Of a stretch of DNA of 64,000 nt, positions 52,851 to 62,920 are shown in pieces. Where the stretch lies: contig JBBIIT010000002.1 of assembly GCA_037446355.1 (NCBI GenBank), forward strand, positions 66,846-130,845. Direction: 5' to 3'. The position numbers and the translations under genes are program-made. The stretch is from Roseiarcus sp037446355. GTDB lineage: Bacteria > Pseudomonadota > Alphaproteobacteria > Rhizobiales > Beijerinckiaceae. Positions within the stretch are counted from its first letter, which is position 1, and every line of letters starts with the position of its first letter. Under the pieces are notes generated by a model. That model was not told the origin of the DNA. It worked only from the letters and a program-made list of their open reading frames with translations, and did no database searches.

Positions 52851-53165
52851 TCATGCGCGGCGCGAGGCCTTTTCCTGATGTCCGCTCCGCGCCGTGCGGC
52901 GTTCGAGCTCGATCATGACTTGGGCCAGGGTCACGTTGCGCGCGCGCAGCATCACCAGCAAATGATAGAGGACGTCGGCGGCTTCGGCGGTGAGCGCGAC
53001 ATCGTCCTGCGCGGAAGCGGCGATGACCGCCTCGACCGCCTCTTCGCCGAATTTTTTCGCACAATGGATCGCGCCCTTGTCAAGCAGGCTTCGGGTGTAG
53101 GATTGCTCCGCGCTCGCCTCGGCGCGCCGGGCGATCGAGCGGGAAAGATCGTCGAGCGAAAACAC
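52851..53165 (-). CDS. hisE: Phosphoribosyl-ATP pyrophosphatase HisE
   Basis: This 104-residue all-alpha pyrophosphohydrolase acts in the second step of histidine synthesis. SYTRSLLDKGAIHCAKKFGEEAVEAVIAA and EAADVLYHLLVML carry the metal-binding Glu and Asp residues. The GTG at 53165 is chosen because GGGAGG lies just upstream; a longer frame to 53258 lacks support. In many relatives hisE ends a hisBHAF-E operon; here upstream his genes are absent and a divergent hemN sits in their place. Confidence 0.93.
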   Translation of the reverse strand: MFSLDDLSRSIARRAEASAEQSYTRSLLDKGAIHCAKKFGEEAVEAVIAASAQDDVALTAEAADVLYHLLVMLRARNVTLAQVMIELERRTARSGHQEKASRRA

Positions 53166-53303
53166 AGGAACCCTCCCGATGGACGGCCTTCGCGCCGCGC
53201 TCCTATTGTGACGGCCAATCCGTCTAATGTCGAGAAACCCCGATTGGCGCGCGCTCATCGCTACGGGCGCCGCGGGGTCGGCGACAACGGAGATCGGCTC
53301 AGT

Positions 53304-53317
53304 TTGACGAATATCAA
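53304..53317. promoter_or_regulatory. FixK/FNR-type box upstream of hemN
   Basis: TTGAC-GAAT-ATCAA matches the FNR/FixK consensus TTGAT-N4-ATCAA in nine of ten fixed positions. Its centre lies 41 bases before the hemN ATG. If it activates at the usual -41.5 position, transcription would start at or very near the start codon. Confidence 0.6.
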
Positions 53318-53350
53318 GGCTGCGGCGGCGCCTCCAAGCATGATTGCTCG

Positions 53351-54715
53351 ATGACAGACGCTGAGCTTATCGCACGCTACGATGGACGCGCGCCGCGCTA
53401 TACGAGCTATCCGACCGCGCCGCACTTTTCGCCGGCGGTAGGGTCGCAAGTTTATGCGAGCTGGCTGGGCGAATTGCCGGCGGAAGCTGCGCTTTCTTTG
53501 TATCTCCACGTGCCATTCTGCGATCGTCTCTGTTATTATTGTGGCTGTAATACCAGCGTCGTTCGGCTCGAAACCTCGCGACGGGCCTATGCGGCGCTGC
53601 TTGAGCGGGAAATTGCCCTGGTGGCCGCATTTATCGGCCGCCGCGCGCGCGTCAGCCATATTCATTGGGGCGGCGGTACGCCGACCAGCCTGCCCGGCGA
53701 CTGCCTGACCGCGATCATGGCGCGCATCCGCGATCTCTTCGCTGTTGACGCTGGCGCCGAAGTGGCGATCGAACTCGATCCGACGGCGCTGCCCACGGAT
53801 CGCCTCGAGGCGCTGGGCCGGATGGGTGTGACTCGCATCAGCCTCGGCGTGCAGGATCTCGAACCCTCCGTGCAAGACGCGATCGGGCGCCGCCAGTCCT
53901 ACGAAGAGACCGAGGCTTGCGCGGTCGCGGCGCGTCGGCTCGGCGTCGGTTCGCTCAATCTCGACCTCATCTACGGCCTGCCGCTTCAGACCGAGGAAAG
54001 CGTCGCCCGAACGGCCCGGCGGGCGCTCGATCTTGGCGCCGACCGCGTTGCGGTCTTCGGCTACGCGCATGTGCCGTGGATGAAAAAGCACCAGGCGCTG
54101 ATCCCCGAGGAGAGCCTTCCCGGGGCGCTCGCCCGTTTCCGACAGCAACGCGCGATCCATCGCGTACTGACCGAGGAGGGCGGCTATGTGCCCGTCGGCC
54201 TCGATCATTACGCTCGGCCCGACGACGCCATGGCCCAGGCTGCGGCCGCGCGCAATTTGAAGCGCGGTTTTCAGGGTTACACAACTGACGCGGCGCCGAT
54301 CCTGATCGGCTTTGGGGCGAGCGCCATTGGCGCGCTGCCCAAGGGTTACGTGCAGAATGCGCCGACCGCCGCCGCCTACGGCAAGGCGATCCAGTCGGGC
54401 GGCCTCGCCACGGTGCGGGGCGTGGCGCTGCGCGGCGACGATCGGCTCCGTCGCGACGTCATCGAGCGGCTGATGTGCGATCTCGAGGTGGATGTGGTCG
54501 AACTTGCGCGCGCACACGGCGTCGATCCCGCGCCGCTATTGCGCGACGCTGGCGGGCTCGCTCGTTTCGAGCAGGACGGACTCGCGAATTGGGACGGGCG
54601 GCGGGTCGCGATCACCGAAAAGGGGCGTCCGTTCGTGCGCTCCGCAGCCGCTCTGTTCGACGCCTATCTCACCGCGACGTCCGACGATAAGCCCAGGCAT
54701 TCGCGGGCAGTTTGA
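53351..54715 (+). CDS. hemN: Oxygen-independent coproporphyrinogen III dehydrogenase
   Basis: This 454-residue radical SAM enzyme decarboxylates coproporphyrinogen III without oxygen in heme synthesis. The cluster motif is CDRLCYYCGC (Cys 57, 61 and 64), preceded by the HemN-type N-terminus ARYDGRAPRYTSYPTAPHF. HWGGGTPTSL, ELDPTALPTDRLEAL and the C-terminal region typical of true HemN (not HemW) are present. A FixK/FNR-type site upstream fits low-oxygen induction. No ribosome-binding site is seen before the ATG. HemJ (6,489) acts at the next step. Confidence 0.94.
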   Translation: MTDAELIARYDGRAPRYTSYPTAPHFSPAVGSQVYASWLGELPAEAALSLYLHVPFCDRLCYYCGCNTSVVRLETSRRAYAALLEREIALVAAFIGRRARVSHIHWGGGTPTSLPGDCLTAIMARIRDLFAVDAGAEVAIELDPTALPTDRLEALGRMGVTRISLGVQDLEPSVQDAIGRRQSYEETEACAVAARRLGVGSLNLDLIYGLPLQTEESVARTARRALDLGADRVAVFGYAHVPWMKKHQALIPEESLPGALARFRQQRAIHRVLTEEGGYVPVGLDHYARPDDAMAQAAAARNLKRGFQGYTTDAAPILIGFGASAIGALPKGYVQNAPTAAAYGKAIQSGGLATVRGVALRGDDRLRRDVIERLMCDLEVDVVELARAHGVDPAPLLRDAGGLARFEQDGLANWDGRRVAITEKGRPFVRSAAALFDAYLTATSDDKPRHSRAV

Positions 54716-54869
54716 GCCTCACGCCCGGCGGTCGCCCGGAATTGGCTCGAATTTTCGATTTCTTCGCCCACTAAGCCTTGCCCGCTGGGGTCGGCTTCTC
54801 TATAAGCCCGGCTTCGCGCCGTTTCCGACACCCCTGGAGGCGAGGCGCGACACATCAAAGGAAAATACC

Positions 54870-55592
54870 ATGGCAGCGATCAAAGAACTCGCGGCCGTGA
54901 CGCGTAGCGGGATAGGCAAGGGGGCCGCCCGCTCCGTTCGTCGCGAAGGCCGCGTGCCCGGCGTCATTTATGGCGGCGGCGAGAAGGCGGAGCCGGTTTC
55001 GGTCGATTTCAAAGATCTGAACAAGCTCATTTACGCCGGACACTTTCTCACCACGATTTTCGAGCTCGATCTCAACGGCCGTAAGGAGCGCGTGTTGCCG
55101 CGCGACTACCAGCTCGATGTCGTCACCGACAAGCCTGTTCACGTCGACTTCCTGCGTCTGCGCCCGGGTTCGAAGGTGCGCATCGCCGTTCCCGTCCACG
55201 TCGTGAATCGCGAGGCGTCGCCGGGCCTCAAGAAGGGCGGCGCTGTCAATCTGGTGCTGCACTCGGTCGAGCTGCTGGCGCCGGCCGACAGCATCCCCGA
55301 GGCGATCACGATCGATCTTTCGGGTCTCGACTTCCACGATTCGGTCCACGTTTCGGCGATCAAGCTGCCCGAGGGCTGCCGCCCCTCCGACTCCAAATCC
55401 GACTTCACGGTTGTGACCATCGTTCCGCCGACGGTCTATCAGGAGGAGGCCCCGGCCGCCGCCGCCGCGACCTCGACCGCCGCTCCAGCCGCCGCCGCCG
55501 CGGCGGCCCCAGCGAAAGGCGCCGCGGCTGCTCCGGCCAAGGGCGCCGCCGCTCCGGCCGCGGCCGCCGCCAAGCCGGCCGCCAAGAAGTAA
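54870..55592 (+). CDS. rplY: 50S ribosomal protein L25 (CTC type)
   Basis: This 240-residue L25/CTC protein binds 5S rRNA. The L25 domain (residues 1-95; GAARSVRREGRVPGVIYGGG, LPRDYQLDVVTDKPVHVDFLR) is followed by the TL5-type beta domain (about 100-190). The last 45 residues are almost only Ala, Pro, Gly and Lys, a simple-sequence tail common in this clade. The ATG at 54870 follows AAAGGAAAA. A strong terminator lies just after the stop, before pth, so rplY may be cut off from pth in many transcripts. Confidence 0.96.
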   Translation: MAAIKELAAVTRSGIGKGAARSVRREGRVPGVIYGGGEKAEPVSVDFKDLNKLIYAGHFLTTIFELDLNGRKERVLPRDYQLDVVTDKPVHVDFLRLRPGSKVRIAVPVHVVNREASPGLKKGGAVNLVLHSVELLAPADSIPEAITIDLSGLDFHDSVHVSAIKLPEGCRPSDSKSDFTVVTIVPPTVYQEEAPAAAAATSTAAPAAAAAAAPAKGAAAAPAKGAAAPAAAAAKPAAKK

Positions 55593-55614
55593 CGCGCTTA
55601 AGCGTCCGCGCGTT

Positions 55615-55649
55615 GACCCGTCCGCCTCCCCAGCGGGCGGGTCTTTTTT
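55615..55649 (+). terminator. Rho-independent terminator after rplY
   Basis: An 11-base stem (55,615-55,625 and 55,633-55,643, one G-U pair) with a 7-base loop is followed by six T residues. It lies 22 bases beyond the rplY stop and 11 bases before the pth start, so some read-through or an internal promoter must serve pth. Confidence 0.88.
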
Positions 55650-55660
55650 CAGGAGAGCGC

Positions 55661-56254
55661 ATGATCCTGATCGCCGGCCTGGGCAATCCGGGCGCCCGTT
55701 ACGCGAAGAACAGACACAACATCGGCTTCATGGCGATCGAGGCGATCGCCGCCGCGCATCGCATCGGGCCCTTCCGAGCGCGATTCCAGGGTCTCGTCGC
55801 GGACGGCCCGCTGGGCTTGACGCGCGCGGCGTTGCTGATGCCGCAGACCTATATGAACGAATCCGGCCGCAGCGTCGGAGAAGCCATGCGCTTCTACAAA
55901 CTCGACCTGAAACATGTCGTCGTCATTCACGACGAACTCGATCTCGCTCCGGCCAAGGCGAGGGTCAAGATTGGCGGCGGCAATGCCGGTCACAACGGCT
56001 TGCGCTCGATCACCGCCCATATCGGCAATGATTACAAACGGGTGCGCCTGGGCATCGGCCACCCCGGCGACAAGGCGCTCGTATATCCTTATGTGCTTGG
56101 CGATTTCGCCAAGTCGGAGATGGTTTGGGTCGAGGCGCTGTGCGACGCGGTCGCGCGCGCCGCCGATCTGCTTGCGCGAGGCGAGGACGCCCAGTTCCAG
56201 AACAAAGTGCACTTGGCCGTCGAGGCGGCAGGCTTTGGCAAAGCTGAAGCTTGA
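55661..56254 (+). CDS. pth: Peptidyl-tRNA hydrolase
   Basis: This 197-residue enzyme recycles tRNA from stalled peptidyl-tRNA. The N-terminus ILIAGLGNPGARYAKNRHNIGF carries the catalytic His 19. MPQTYMNESG with the conserved Asn, and the HDELDL and GGGNAGHNGLRSI blocks, are present. AGGAGA lies just upstream of the ATG at 55661. The rplY-pth order is conserved in many bacteria. A longer in-frame start at 55613 would lie inside the terminator. Confidence 0.96.
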   Translation: MILIAGLGNPGARYAKNRHNIGFMAIEAIAAAHRIGPFRARFQGLVADGPLGLTRAALLMPQTYMNESGRSVGEAMRFYKLDLKHVVVIHDELDLAPAKARVKIGGGNAGHNGLRSITAHIGNDYKRVRLGIGHPGDKALVYPYVLGDFAKSEMVWVEALCDAVARAADLLARGEDAQFQNKVHLAVEAAGFGKAEA

Positions 56255-56290
56255 CGCGGCGGGCTCGCGCCAATCCGCGGGAAAGGGCGC

Positions 56291-57004
56291 CTATCGCGGC
56301 GCAGCGCGCGAGCCGAAAATAGCGGAGCCGACCCGCACGTGAGTCGCCCCAAGTTGCACCGCGAGCGGCCAGTCCGCGCTCATGCCCATGGAAAGGTGTT
56401 TAAGTCCGTTGCGACGCGCGATTTCGCCGAGCAGTGCGAAATGCGGCGATGCAAGCTCCTTCGCCGGCGGAATGCACATCAGGCCCTCGATATCGAGGCG
56501 ATGGACGTTTCGGCAGCGGTCGAGGAAGCGGTCGGCCTCGCCCGGCAGGATTCCGGCCTTCTGCGGCTCCGCGCCGGTGTTGACCTCGACCAAAAGACGC
56601 GGCGCCCGCTCGGCCCTGTCGATCGCCGCCGCGAGGGCGAGCGCGATCTTCTCGCGGTCGACAGTCTGGATGACGTCGAAGGTTTCGACCGCCTCGCGCG
56701 CTTTGTTGCTTTGCAAAGGGCCGATCAGGTGCAGTTCGATTGACCGGCCGATCTCGCGGGCGCGGGCGCGCAGATCGTTCCATTTGGCCATCGCTTCCTG
56801 TACGCGGTTCTCGCCAAAGACAGTCTGACCGCCGAGCGCGACCGTCGGCCAGACCTCGTCGGCGCTGAACGTCTTGGAGACCGCAATCAGAGTCACGTCG
56901 GCAGGGGCGCGGCCGCAGTCGCGCGCACGCGACGCCAACGCCTCGCGCAACTGCGCGAGGCGCGGGACCGCGCCCAGGATGTCGATAGGATCGGTCTCGG
57001 TCAT
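56291..57004 (-). CDS. PLP homeostasis protein, YggS/PROSC family
   Basis: This 237-residue single-domain PLP-binding protein of the alanine-racemase-like TIM-barrel fold is known to buffer pyridoxal phosphate rather than to be a classical enzyme. The PLP lysine is in LIAVSKTF (Lys 44). FGENRVQEA, HLIGPLQSNK, SMGMSADWPLAV and HVRVGSAIFGSR are family marks. The ATG at 57004 has GGAG six bases upstream. It converges with pth. Confidence 0.93.
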   Translation of the reverse strand: MTETDPIDILGAVPRLAQLREALASRARDCGRAPADVTLIAVSKTFSADEVWPTVALGGQTVFGENRVQEAMAKWNDLRARAREIGRSIELHLIGPLQSNKAREAVETFDVIQTVDREKIALALAAAIDRAERAPRLLVEVNTGAEPQKAGILPGEADRFLDRCRNVHRLDIEGLMCIPPAKELASPHFALLGEIARRNGLKHLSMGMSADWPLAVQLGATHVRVGSAIFGSRAAPR

Positions 57005-57167
57005 TCTGCGCTCCGCTCTCACGCTTGACGCCTCTTCCCCCTTCCCCTATAGACCCCGGACCCTAGACGCCAGGGTCGAATTGGCGGGTCGGCGGCGCTT
57101 TTTCCAGGCGTTTCGTTTTCCCTCGATTCCTCCCGCGTCCGCGCTCCGTTTTATTGAGGATACCGAT

Positions 57168-57473
57168 ATGTCGCGCCGTTGCGAACTGACGGGCAAGGCC
57201 GTCCAGTCCGGCAATAATGTCAGCCATTCCAACCGGAAGACGCGCACGCGTTTCCTGCCGAATCTCTGCCAGGTCACGCTGATTTCGGACGCCCTTGGCC
57301 GTTCCGTCCGCTTGCGGGTCGCCGCGGCGGCGTTGCGCTCGGTCGAGCACCGCGGCGGTCTCGACAATTTCCTCGTTAAGGCCAGCGATACCGAGCTATC
57401 GCAAGGCGCGGTCGCGCTGAAGCGCGAGATCGTCAAGAAACGCGCCGAAGCGGAAGCGCAGAAGGCGGCCTGA
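57168..57473 (+). CDS. rpmB: 50S ribosomal protein L28
   Basis: This 101-residue ribosomal protein begins SRRCELTGKAVQSGNNVSHS, the L28 signature, then KTRTRFLPNLCQVTLIS. TGAGGA lies upstream of the ATG at 57168. The usual zinc-type cysteine pattern of some L28 proteins is not fully present, as is common. A terminator follows at 57,500. Confidence 0.97.
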   Translation: MSRRCELTGKAVQSGNNVSHSNRKTRTRFLPNLCQVTLISDALGRSVRLRVAAAALRSVEHRGGLDNFLVKASDTELSQGAVALKREIVKKRAEAEAQKAA

Positions 57474-57499
57474 CCGCCTTTCCACGCGTAAGAATTTGA

Positions 57500-57529
57500 G
57501 CCGACGACGTCTCGCGCCGTCGGCTTTTT
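57500..57529 (+). terminator. Rho-independent terminator after rpmB
   Basis: A perfect 7-base stem (GCCGACG / CGTCGGC) with an 11-base loop is followed by five T residues, 27 bases beyond the rpmB stop. Confidence 0.82.
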
Positions 57530-57607
57530 CGCGTTTCCGAAGGCGGCCTTTCGCCCGCGCCTCCGTTTCGTCTAATCTCGTTCTGCAAGATCGGGGAGAT
57601 GGACGCC

Positions 57608-58798
<1,191 letters not shown>

Positions 58799-58886
58799 TT
58801 CGGCGCATTCGCCGCCCTTGCGCCGGGCTGCCGCCGCCCATAAATCGGGGCCTCGCCGCGCTGGGCGGCCTCGAAAAGGCGACGAA

Positions 58887-59447
58887 ATGAGTGAGATGAG
58901 CGCCGCGCCGGGTTGGCACGCGACGACGATCCTGATGGTGCGCAAGGGCGGCCGGGTCGTCATCGGCGGCGACGGGCAGGTCAGCATGGGCCAGACCGTC
59001 GTCAAATCGACCGCTCGCAAGGTGCGTCGCCTCGCCAAGGGCGAGGTGATCGCCGGTTTCGCCGGCGCGACCGCCGACGCCTTCACGCTATTCGAGCGAC
59101 TGGAGTCCAAGCTCGAACAATATCCGGGCCAGTTGATGCGCGCTTGCGTCGAACTCGCCAAGGATTGGCGCACCGACCGCTATTTGCGCCGCCTCGAGGC
59201 GATGCTTCTCGTCGCCGACAAGTCGAGCGGTTTCACCATCAGCGGCGCCGGCGACGTGCTGGAGCCCGAGGGCGACGCCGACGGTTCGGCGATGGCGATC
59301 GGTTCGGGCGGCAATTACGCGCTTTCGGCAGCGCGCGCTCTATTGCCGATGTCCTTGGACGCCGAGGAAATCGTGCGCCGTTCAATGAAGATCGCCGCCG
59401 AGATCTGCGTCTACACCAACACGAATCTCGTTCTGGAAAGCCTCTGA
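58887..59447 (+). CDS. hslV: ATP-dependent protease proteolytic subunit HslV
   Basis: This 186-residue proteasome-like threonine peptidase forms the HslUV complex. The catalytic Thr follows a short propeptide (GWHATTILMVRKGG). GDGQVSMGQTVVKSTARKVR, the GFAGATADAFTLFERLE block and AIGSGGNYALSAARAL are characteristic. The start at 58887 gives the family N-terminus; a longer frame to 58755 is not supported. It ends three bases before the hslU start. Confidence 0.95.
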   Translation: MSEMSAAPGWHATTILMVRKGGRVVIGGDGQVSMGQTVVKSTARKVRRLAKGEVIAGFAGATADAFTLFERLESKLEQYPGQLMRACVELAKDWRTDRYLRRLEAMLLVADKSSGFTISGAGDVLEPEGDADGSAMAIGSGGNYALSAARALLPMSLDAEEIVRRSMKIAAEICVYTNTNLVLESL

Positions 59448-59450
59448 TAG

Positions 59451-60758
59451 ATGACCGATTTTTCTCCGCGCGAGATCGTCAGCGAACTTGATCGATATAT
59501 CGTCGGTCAGAACGACGCCAAGCGCGCTGTCGCCATCGCGCTGCGCAACCGCTGGCGTCGGCTGCGCCTGACTTCGCCGATGCGCGAGGAGGTGATGCCC
59601 AAGAACATCCTGATGATCGGTCCGACCGGCTGCGGCAAAACTGAGATCGCGCGTCGTCTGGCCAAGCTCGCGGGCGCGCCGTTCCTGAAGGTCGAGGCGA
59701 CCAAATTCACCGAGGTCGGCTATGTCGGGCGCGACGTCGAGCAGATCGTGCGCGATCTCGTCGAGATCGGCATTGCGCTGGTGAAGGCGCGCAAGCGGCG
59801 CGATATCGAGGCCAAGGCCGAACTCGCCGCCGAAGAGCGCGTGCTCGACGCTCTCGTCGGCCCGGGTTCGTCCGGTTCGACGCGCGAAGCCTTCCGCAAG
59901 AAGCTGCGGGCGGGCGAACTCAACGACAAGGACATCGAGATCGACCTGCCGCAGGGCGCGAGCGGAATGTCGATGTTCGAATTGCCGAACATGCCCGGCG
60001 CTTCCGTCGGCGCGATCAACCTTACCGATCTTCTCGGCAAAGGTTTCGGCGGCCGCACGCAGACCAAGAAGATCACCGTCGCTGACGCGCACGAACCTTT
60101 GGTCGCCGCTGAGGCAGAGAAGATGCTAGATCACGACAAGATCGTGCGCGAAGCGATCGCCGAGGTCGAGAGCAACGGCATCGTCTTTCTCGACGAGATC
60201 GACAAGATCTGCGCTCGCGAGGGGCGCGGCGGCGCCGACGTTTCGCGCGAGGGCGTGCAGCGCGATCTCTTGCCCCTGATTGAAGGTACGACGGTGTCGA
60301 CCAAACACGGCGCGGTCAAGACCGACCATATTCTCTTTATTGCCTCTGGCGCGTTCCATATCGCGCGCCCCTCCGATCTGTTGCCCGAATTGCAGGGGCG
60401 GCTGCCGATCCGTGTCGAACTGGCGTCGCTGACCGAAGATGATTTTCGCCGCATCCTGACGGAGACCGAAGCGAGCCTCATCAAACAATATGCGGCGCTT
60501 ATGCAGTCCGAGGGTCTGGAGTTGCGCTTCAGCGACGACGCGATTCTCGCCATCGCCCGCGTCGCCGCCAAGGTCAACGGCAGCGTCGAGAACATTGGCG
60601 CGCGGCGCCTGCAAACGGTGATGGAGCGCGTGCTTGACGAGATCAGCTTCACCGCGCCCGATCGCGCGGGCGAGCGCATCGAGGTCGACGGCGCCTATGT
60701 CGAGGCTCACGTCGGCGATCTCGCCAAAAACGTGGATCTGAGCCGCTTCATCTTGTGA
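59451..60758 (+). CDS. hslU: ATP-dependent protease ATPase subunit HslU
   Basis: This 435-residue AAA+ ATPase unfolds substrates for HslV. It starts FSPREIVSELDRYIVGQNDAK. The Walker A motif is GPTGCGKTEIARRLAK and Walker B is GIVFLDEIDKICARE, followed by the sensor and arginine-finger region (LLPELQGRLPIRVEL). The C-terminal end SRFIL (the tail that docks in HslV) is typical. It is coupled to hslV with three bases between. Confidence 0.97.
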   Translation: MTDFSPREIVSELDRYIVGQNDAKRAVAIALRNRWRRLRLTSPMREEVMPKNILMIGPTGCGKTEIARRLAKLAGAPFLKVEATKFTEVGYVGRDVEQIVRDLVEIGIALVKARKRRDIEAKAELAAEERVLDALVGPGSSGSTREAFRKKLRAGELNDKDIEIDLPQGASGMSMFELPNMPGASVGAINLTDLLGKGFGGRTQTKKITVADAHEPLVAAEAEKMLDHDKIVREAIAEVESNGIVFLDEIDKICAREGRGGADVSREGVQRDLLPLIEGTTVSTKHGAVKTDHILFIASGAFHIARPSDLLPELQGRLPIRVELASLTEDDFRRILTETEASLIKQYAALMQSEGLELRFSDDAILAIARVAAKVNGSVENIGARRLQTVMERVLDEISFTAPDRAGERIEVDGAYVEAHVGDLAKNVDLSRFIL

Positions 60759-60908
60759 GCGCCTTTGTCAGCACTCCCCTGATGCGAGCGCTAACAGCTT
60801 GAAATTGCATCGAAACGCCGCCTATTCGGTCTTGCGGACCGCTGCATTTGTGGCACGATTCCTCCGATTCGGCGTCAAACCAGACGCGGGTTCGGAGGCA
60901 AGGCGATC

Positions 60909-61178
60909 ATGGTCTCGACCGATTTCCGTCGTCAGCTCGAAGGCTTCGGGCTGACCACCGCCAACATTTTCTATCGCCTGCCCGACTATCCCGATCTGCT
61001 GCAAAACTTCATCTGGCAGACGCACGATCTGCATCCGCATTTCCCGGAGCTGCGCAAGTTTCTCGAATTCTGGCGGCGCGAACTCGACGGCGTGCTGCAT
61101 TCCGTCGTCGTCGCCCATTGCGGGTTGATTAAGCCGGCGGAGTTCCGGGCGGTGGACGGGGAGTTTCGGTTGCATTGA
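60909..61178 (+). CDS. usg: Usg family protein
   Basis: This 89-residue protein of the Usg family is known from alphaproteobacterial tryptophan and other loci, with unclear function. FRRQLEGFGLTTANIFYRLPDYPDLLQNFIWQ is characteristic. It is soluble and compact. It follows hslU by 150 bases and converges with the slipin gene. No trp gene is in the window. Confidence 0.9.
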   Translation: MVSTDFRRQLEGFGLTTANIFYRLPDYPDLLQNFIWQTHDLHPHFPELRKFLEFWRRELDGVLHSVVVAHCGLIKPAEFRAVDGEFRLH

Positions 61179-61203
61179 GACTTCGCGGTCGCCTGGCGAT
61201 GAA

Positions 61204-62109
61204 CTAAGGCGGCGACGATGGCGGACGGTCGTCCTTGCCGACGCCCATCGTCAGCGCAGTGAGACCGGCGATTCCCCCGAGCTGCATCGATTCCAGCGCC
61301 GAACTCGGCACCACGACGATCGTCGAATTCTGCTTCAGCCCTTCGTAAAGCATGTTCATCGCGCGCAAGTGCAAGGCGACCGGGTCGTTCTTGTAAGTCT
61401 TGGCCGCCTCGCCGAATTTCTCCGCTACCTGCCGTTCGGAATCGCCGAGGATCACGCGCGCCTGGCGCTCGCGTTCGGCCTGAGCCTGCATCGACATCGC
61501 GTCTTGGAGCCCCAAGGGAATCAGCACGTCCTTGACCTCGACCGAAATGACGTTGACGCCCCAGGGCTCGGTCCTTACGTCGATGATCCGTTGCAGTTCG
61601 ACGCTGATCTTTTCGCGCCCTTCCAACATTTGTGCGAGATCAGTCTTGCCTATGACGTCGCGAAGCGCCGTCTGCGCCGCCCAATTGATCGCGCCACCGT
61701 AATCGGCGACGTCGAGCGCCGCCTTCTTTGGATCGACCACTTTCCAGAACAGCACCGCGTCGACGTCCACAGGCACGGTGTCCTTCGTCAGCGTCTTTTC
61801 CGCCTTGAAGGTGCTGGTAATGACGCGCGTGTCGATCCAATAGGGCACGGTGTCGATGATGGGCGCGATGAAGAACAGCCCCGGACCTTTAAGCGCCTGG
61901 AAGCGGCCGAGCCGCAGCACAATGGCCTTTTCCCATTGATCGGCGATCCGGATCGCATAAGCGGCGATCAACGCGAGCACAAAGGCGAAGGCGACGAGAA
62001 CCGCGCCGGCGACGGGCGCGCCTGCCGCATAGGCCGAATAACCCGCCGCCAGACCAACGGCCATGATGACGACGTAGCTTAGGGTCGCCAGCGGATTGGT
62101 TTTTCTCAT
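61204..62109 (-). CDS. Slipin/stomatin-like SPFH-domain membrane protein
   Basis: This protein of about 301 residues has an N-terminal hydrophobic hairpin (about residues 10-52, TLSYVVIMAVGLAAGY and AGAVLVAFAFVLALIAAYA). An SPFH domain (about 60-240) follows, with VLRLGRFQALKGPGLFFIAP, WAAQTALRDVIG and VISVEVKDVLIP, then a coiled-coil segment. Stomatin-type proteins form membrane scaffolds; the usual NfeD partner gene is not adjacent here. The ATG at 62109 has GGGAAG upstream; an ATG at 62133 is also in frame. Confidence 0.9.
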   Translation of the reverse strand: MRKTNPLATLSYVVIMAVGLAAGYSAYAAGAPVAGAVLVAFAFVLALIAAYAIRIADQWEKAIVLRLGRFQALKGPGLFFIAPIIDTVPYWIDTRVITSTFKAEKTLTKDTVPVDVDAVLFWKVVDPKKAALDVADYGGAINWAAQTALRDVIGKTDLAQMLEGREKISVELQRIIDVRTEPWGVNVISVEVKDVLIPLGLQDAMSMQAQAERERQARVILGDSERQVAEKFGEAAKTYKNDPVALHLRAMNMLYEGLKQNSTIVVVPSSALESMQLGGIAGLTALTMGVGKDDRPPSSPP

Positions 62110-62263
62110 CGCGGCTTCCCGCGTGTCGGACATGCAATTTAAATCACAAGATCGGCTCGAAAGTAAGGCGGGGGAGTGGGGCGGAACGGCTTGCCGCCCC
62201 GGGATCGTTGCGCGGAACTTGCGGCGAGCCTAGTCTCGCCGCGAGGCCGAGGGAGGCGCTCGC

Positions 62264-62647
62264 ATGACCGCCGTCGAGCACGCCGCCAAAATTGTCGCCG
62301 CCTATATCAGGTCGTTCCAGCTCGGCGACGGCGCGCTCGCGCGCGAAATCTTCCTCCCCAACGCCAACCTTTGCGGCAACGAGCGCGGCAAGCTCAGCGT
62401 CATCTCCAGCGCCGCCTATGCCGACTATCTGGCCAAGCGCGGCCCGTTGCCCGAACCGTTGCTCGGCCTCGGCCGCACTCTGGCCCTCCACCTGCACGGC
62501 CCCGACCTCGCCTGCGCGACCGTCGAGGTTTTCGGGCCGGGCAAGCATTACACCGACGTCCTGTCGCTGCTGAAGGTCGACGACGCCTGGAAGATCGCGG
62601 CGAAGGTTTATGCGTGGACGCCGACGGAGCGGACGGCGATGGCGTAA
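62264..62647 (+). CDS. NTF2-like (SnoaL/lumazine-binding-like) protein
   Basis: This 127-residue protein has an NTF2-like cone fold by pattern: an N-terminal helix HAAKIVAAYIRSFQLGDGAL, then FLPNANLCGNERGKLSVIS, and C-terminal strands TDVLSLLKVDDAWKIAAKVYAW. The final WKIAAKVY pattern is typical of the putative lumazine-binding group. Function is unknown; such proteins often bind small ligands or help cofactor traffic. It is divergent from the slipin gene. Confidence 0.8.
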   Translation: MTAVEHAAKIVAAYIRSFQLGDGALAREIFLPNANLCGNERGKLSVISSAAYADYLAKRGPLPEPLLGLGRTLALHLHGPDLACATVEVFGPGKHYTDVLSLLKVDDAWKIAAKVYAWTPTERTAMA

Positions 62648-62857
62648 GCGGTGGGAGGCGGGGAAGAAGCCAGCCCAGGGCAACGTCGCCGAGTCGCCGT
62701 CAAGCGCTGCGCCGCGGCGGCCAAGCGCCAGGCCCGCGCGGAGAAGTCAGGGATCGTCTTTGCCCGTCGAAAGACGGGCGTCCTCACGAACCCCCCATCT
62801 CCTTGCTAATGCCGTTCGAGCGACAGTTCAAATCGAAGATCGGTGTATTGGGCACGA

Positions 62858-62898
62858 TTCCGGTGACATGGGACAAGATAAGCGCACTGTCACCGGAA
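62858..62898. repeat. 11-base perfect inverted repeat with TTCCGGTGACA core
   Basis: Arms TTCCGGTGACA (62,858-62,868) and TGTCACCGGAA (62,888-62,898) enclose a 19-base spacer. The motif, extended to GTTCCGGTGACAGTGCGC on the minus strand, recurs in near-identical form at 63,848. It resembles the repeated ends of some insertion sequences, though no transposase is present. Confidence 0.6.
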
Positions 62899-62920
62899 CG
62901 CCAAATGCTCGGCGAGCGCC

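Noticed and set aside
51876..53354. A 492-residue open frame antisense to coaA and hisE
   Set aside because: Both real genes have catalytic motifs on the other strand; the antisense product is Arg/Asp-rich with no domain.
53261..54517. A 418-residue open frame antisense to hemN
   Set aside because: hemN carries the CxxxCxxC radical SAM motif on the plus strand; the antisense frame has no motif or ribosome site.
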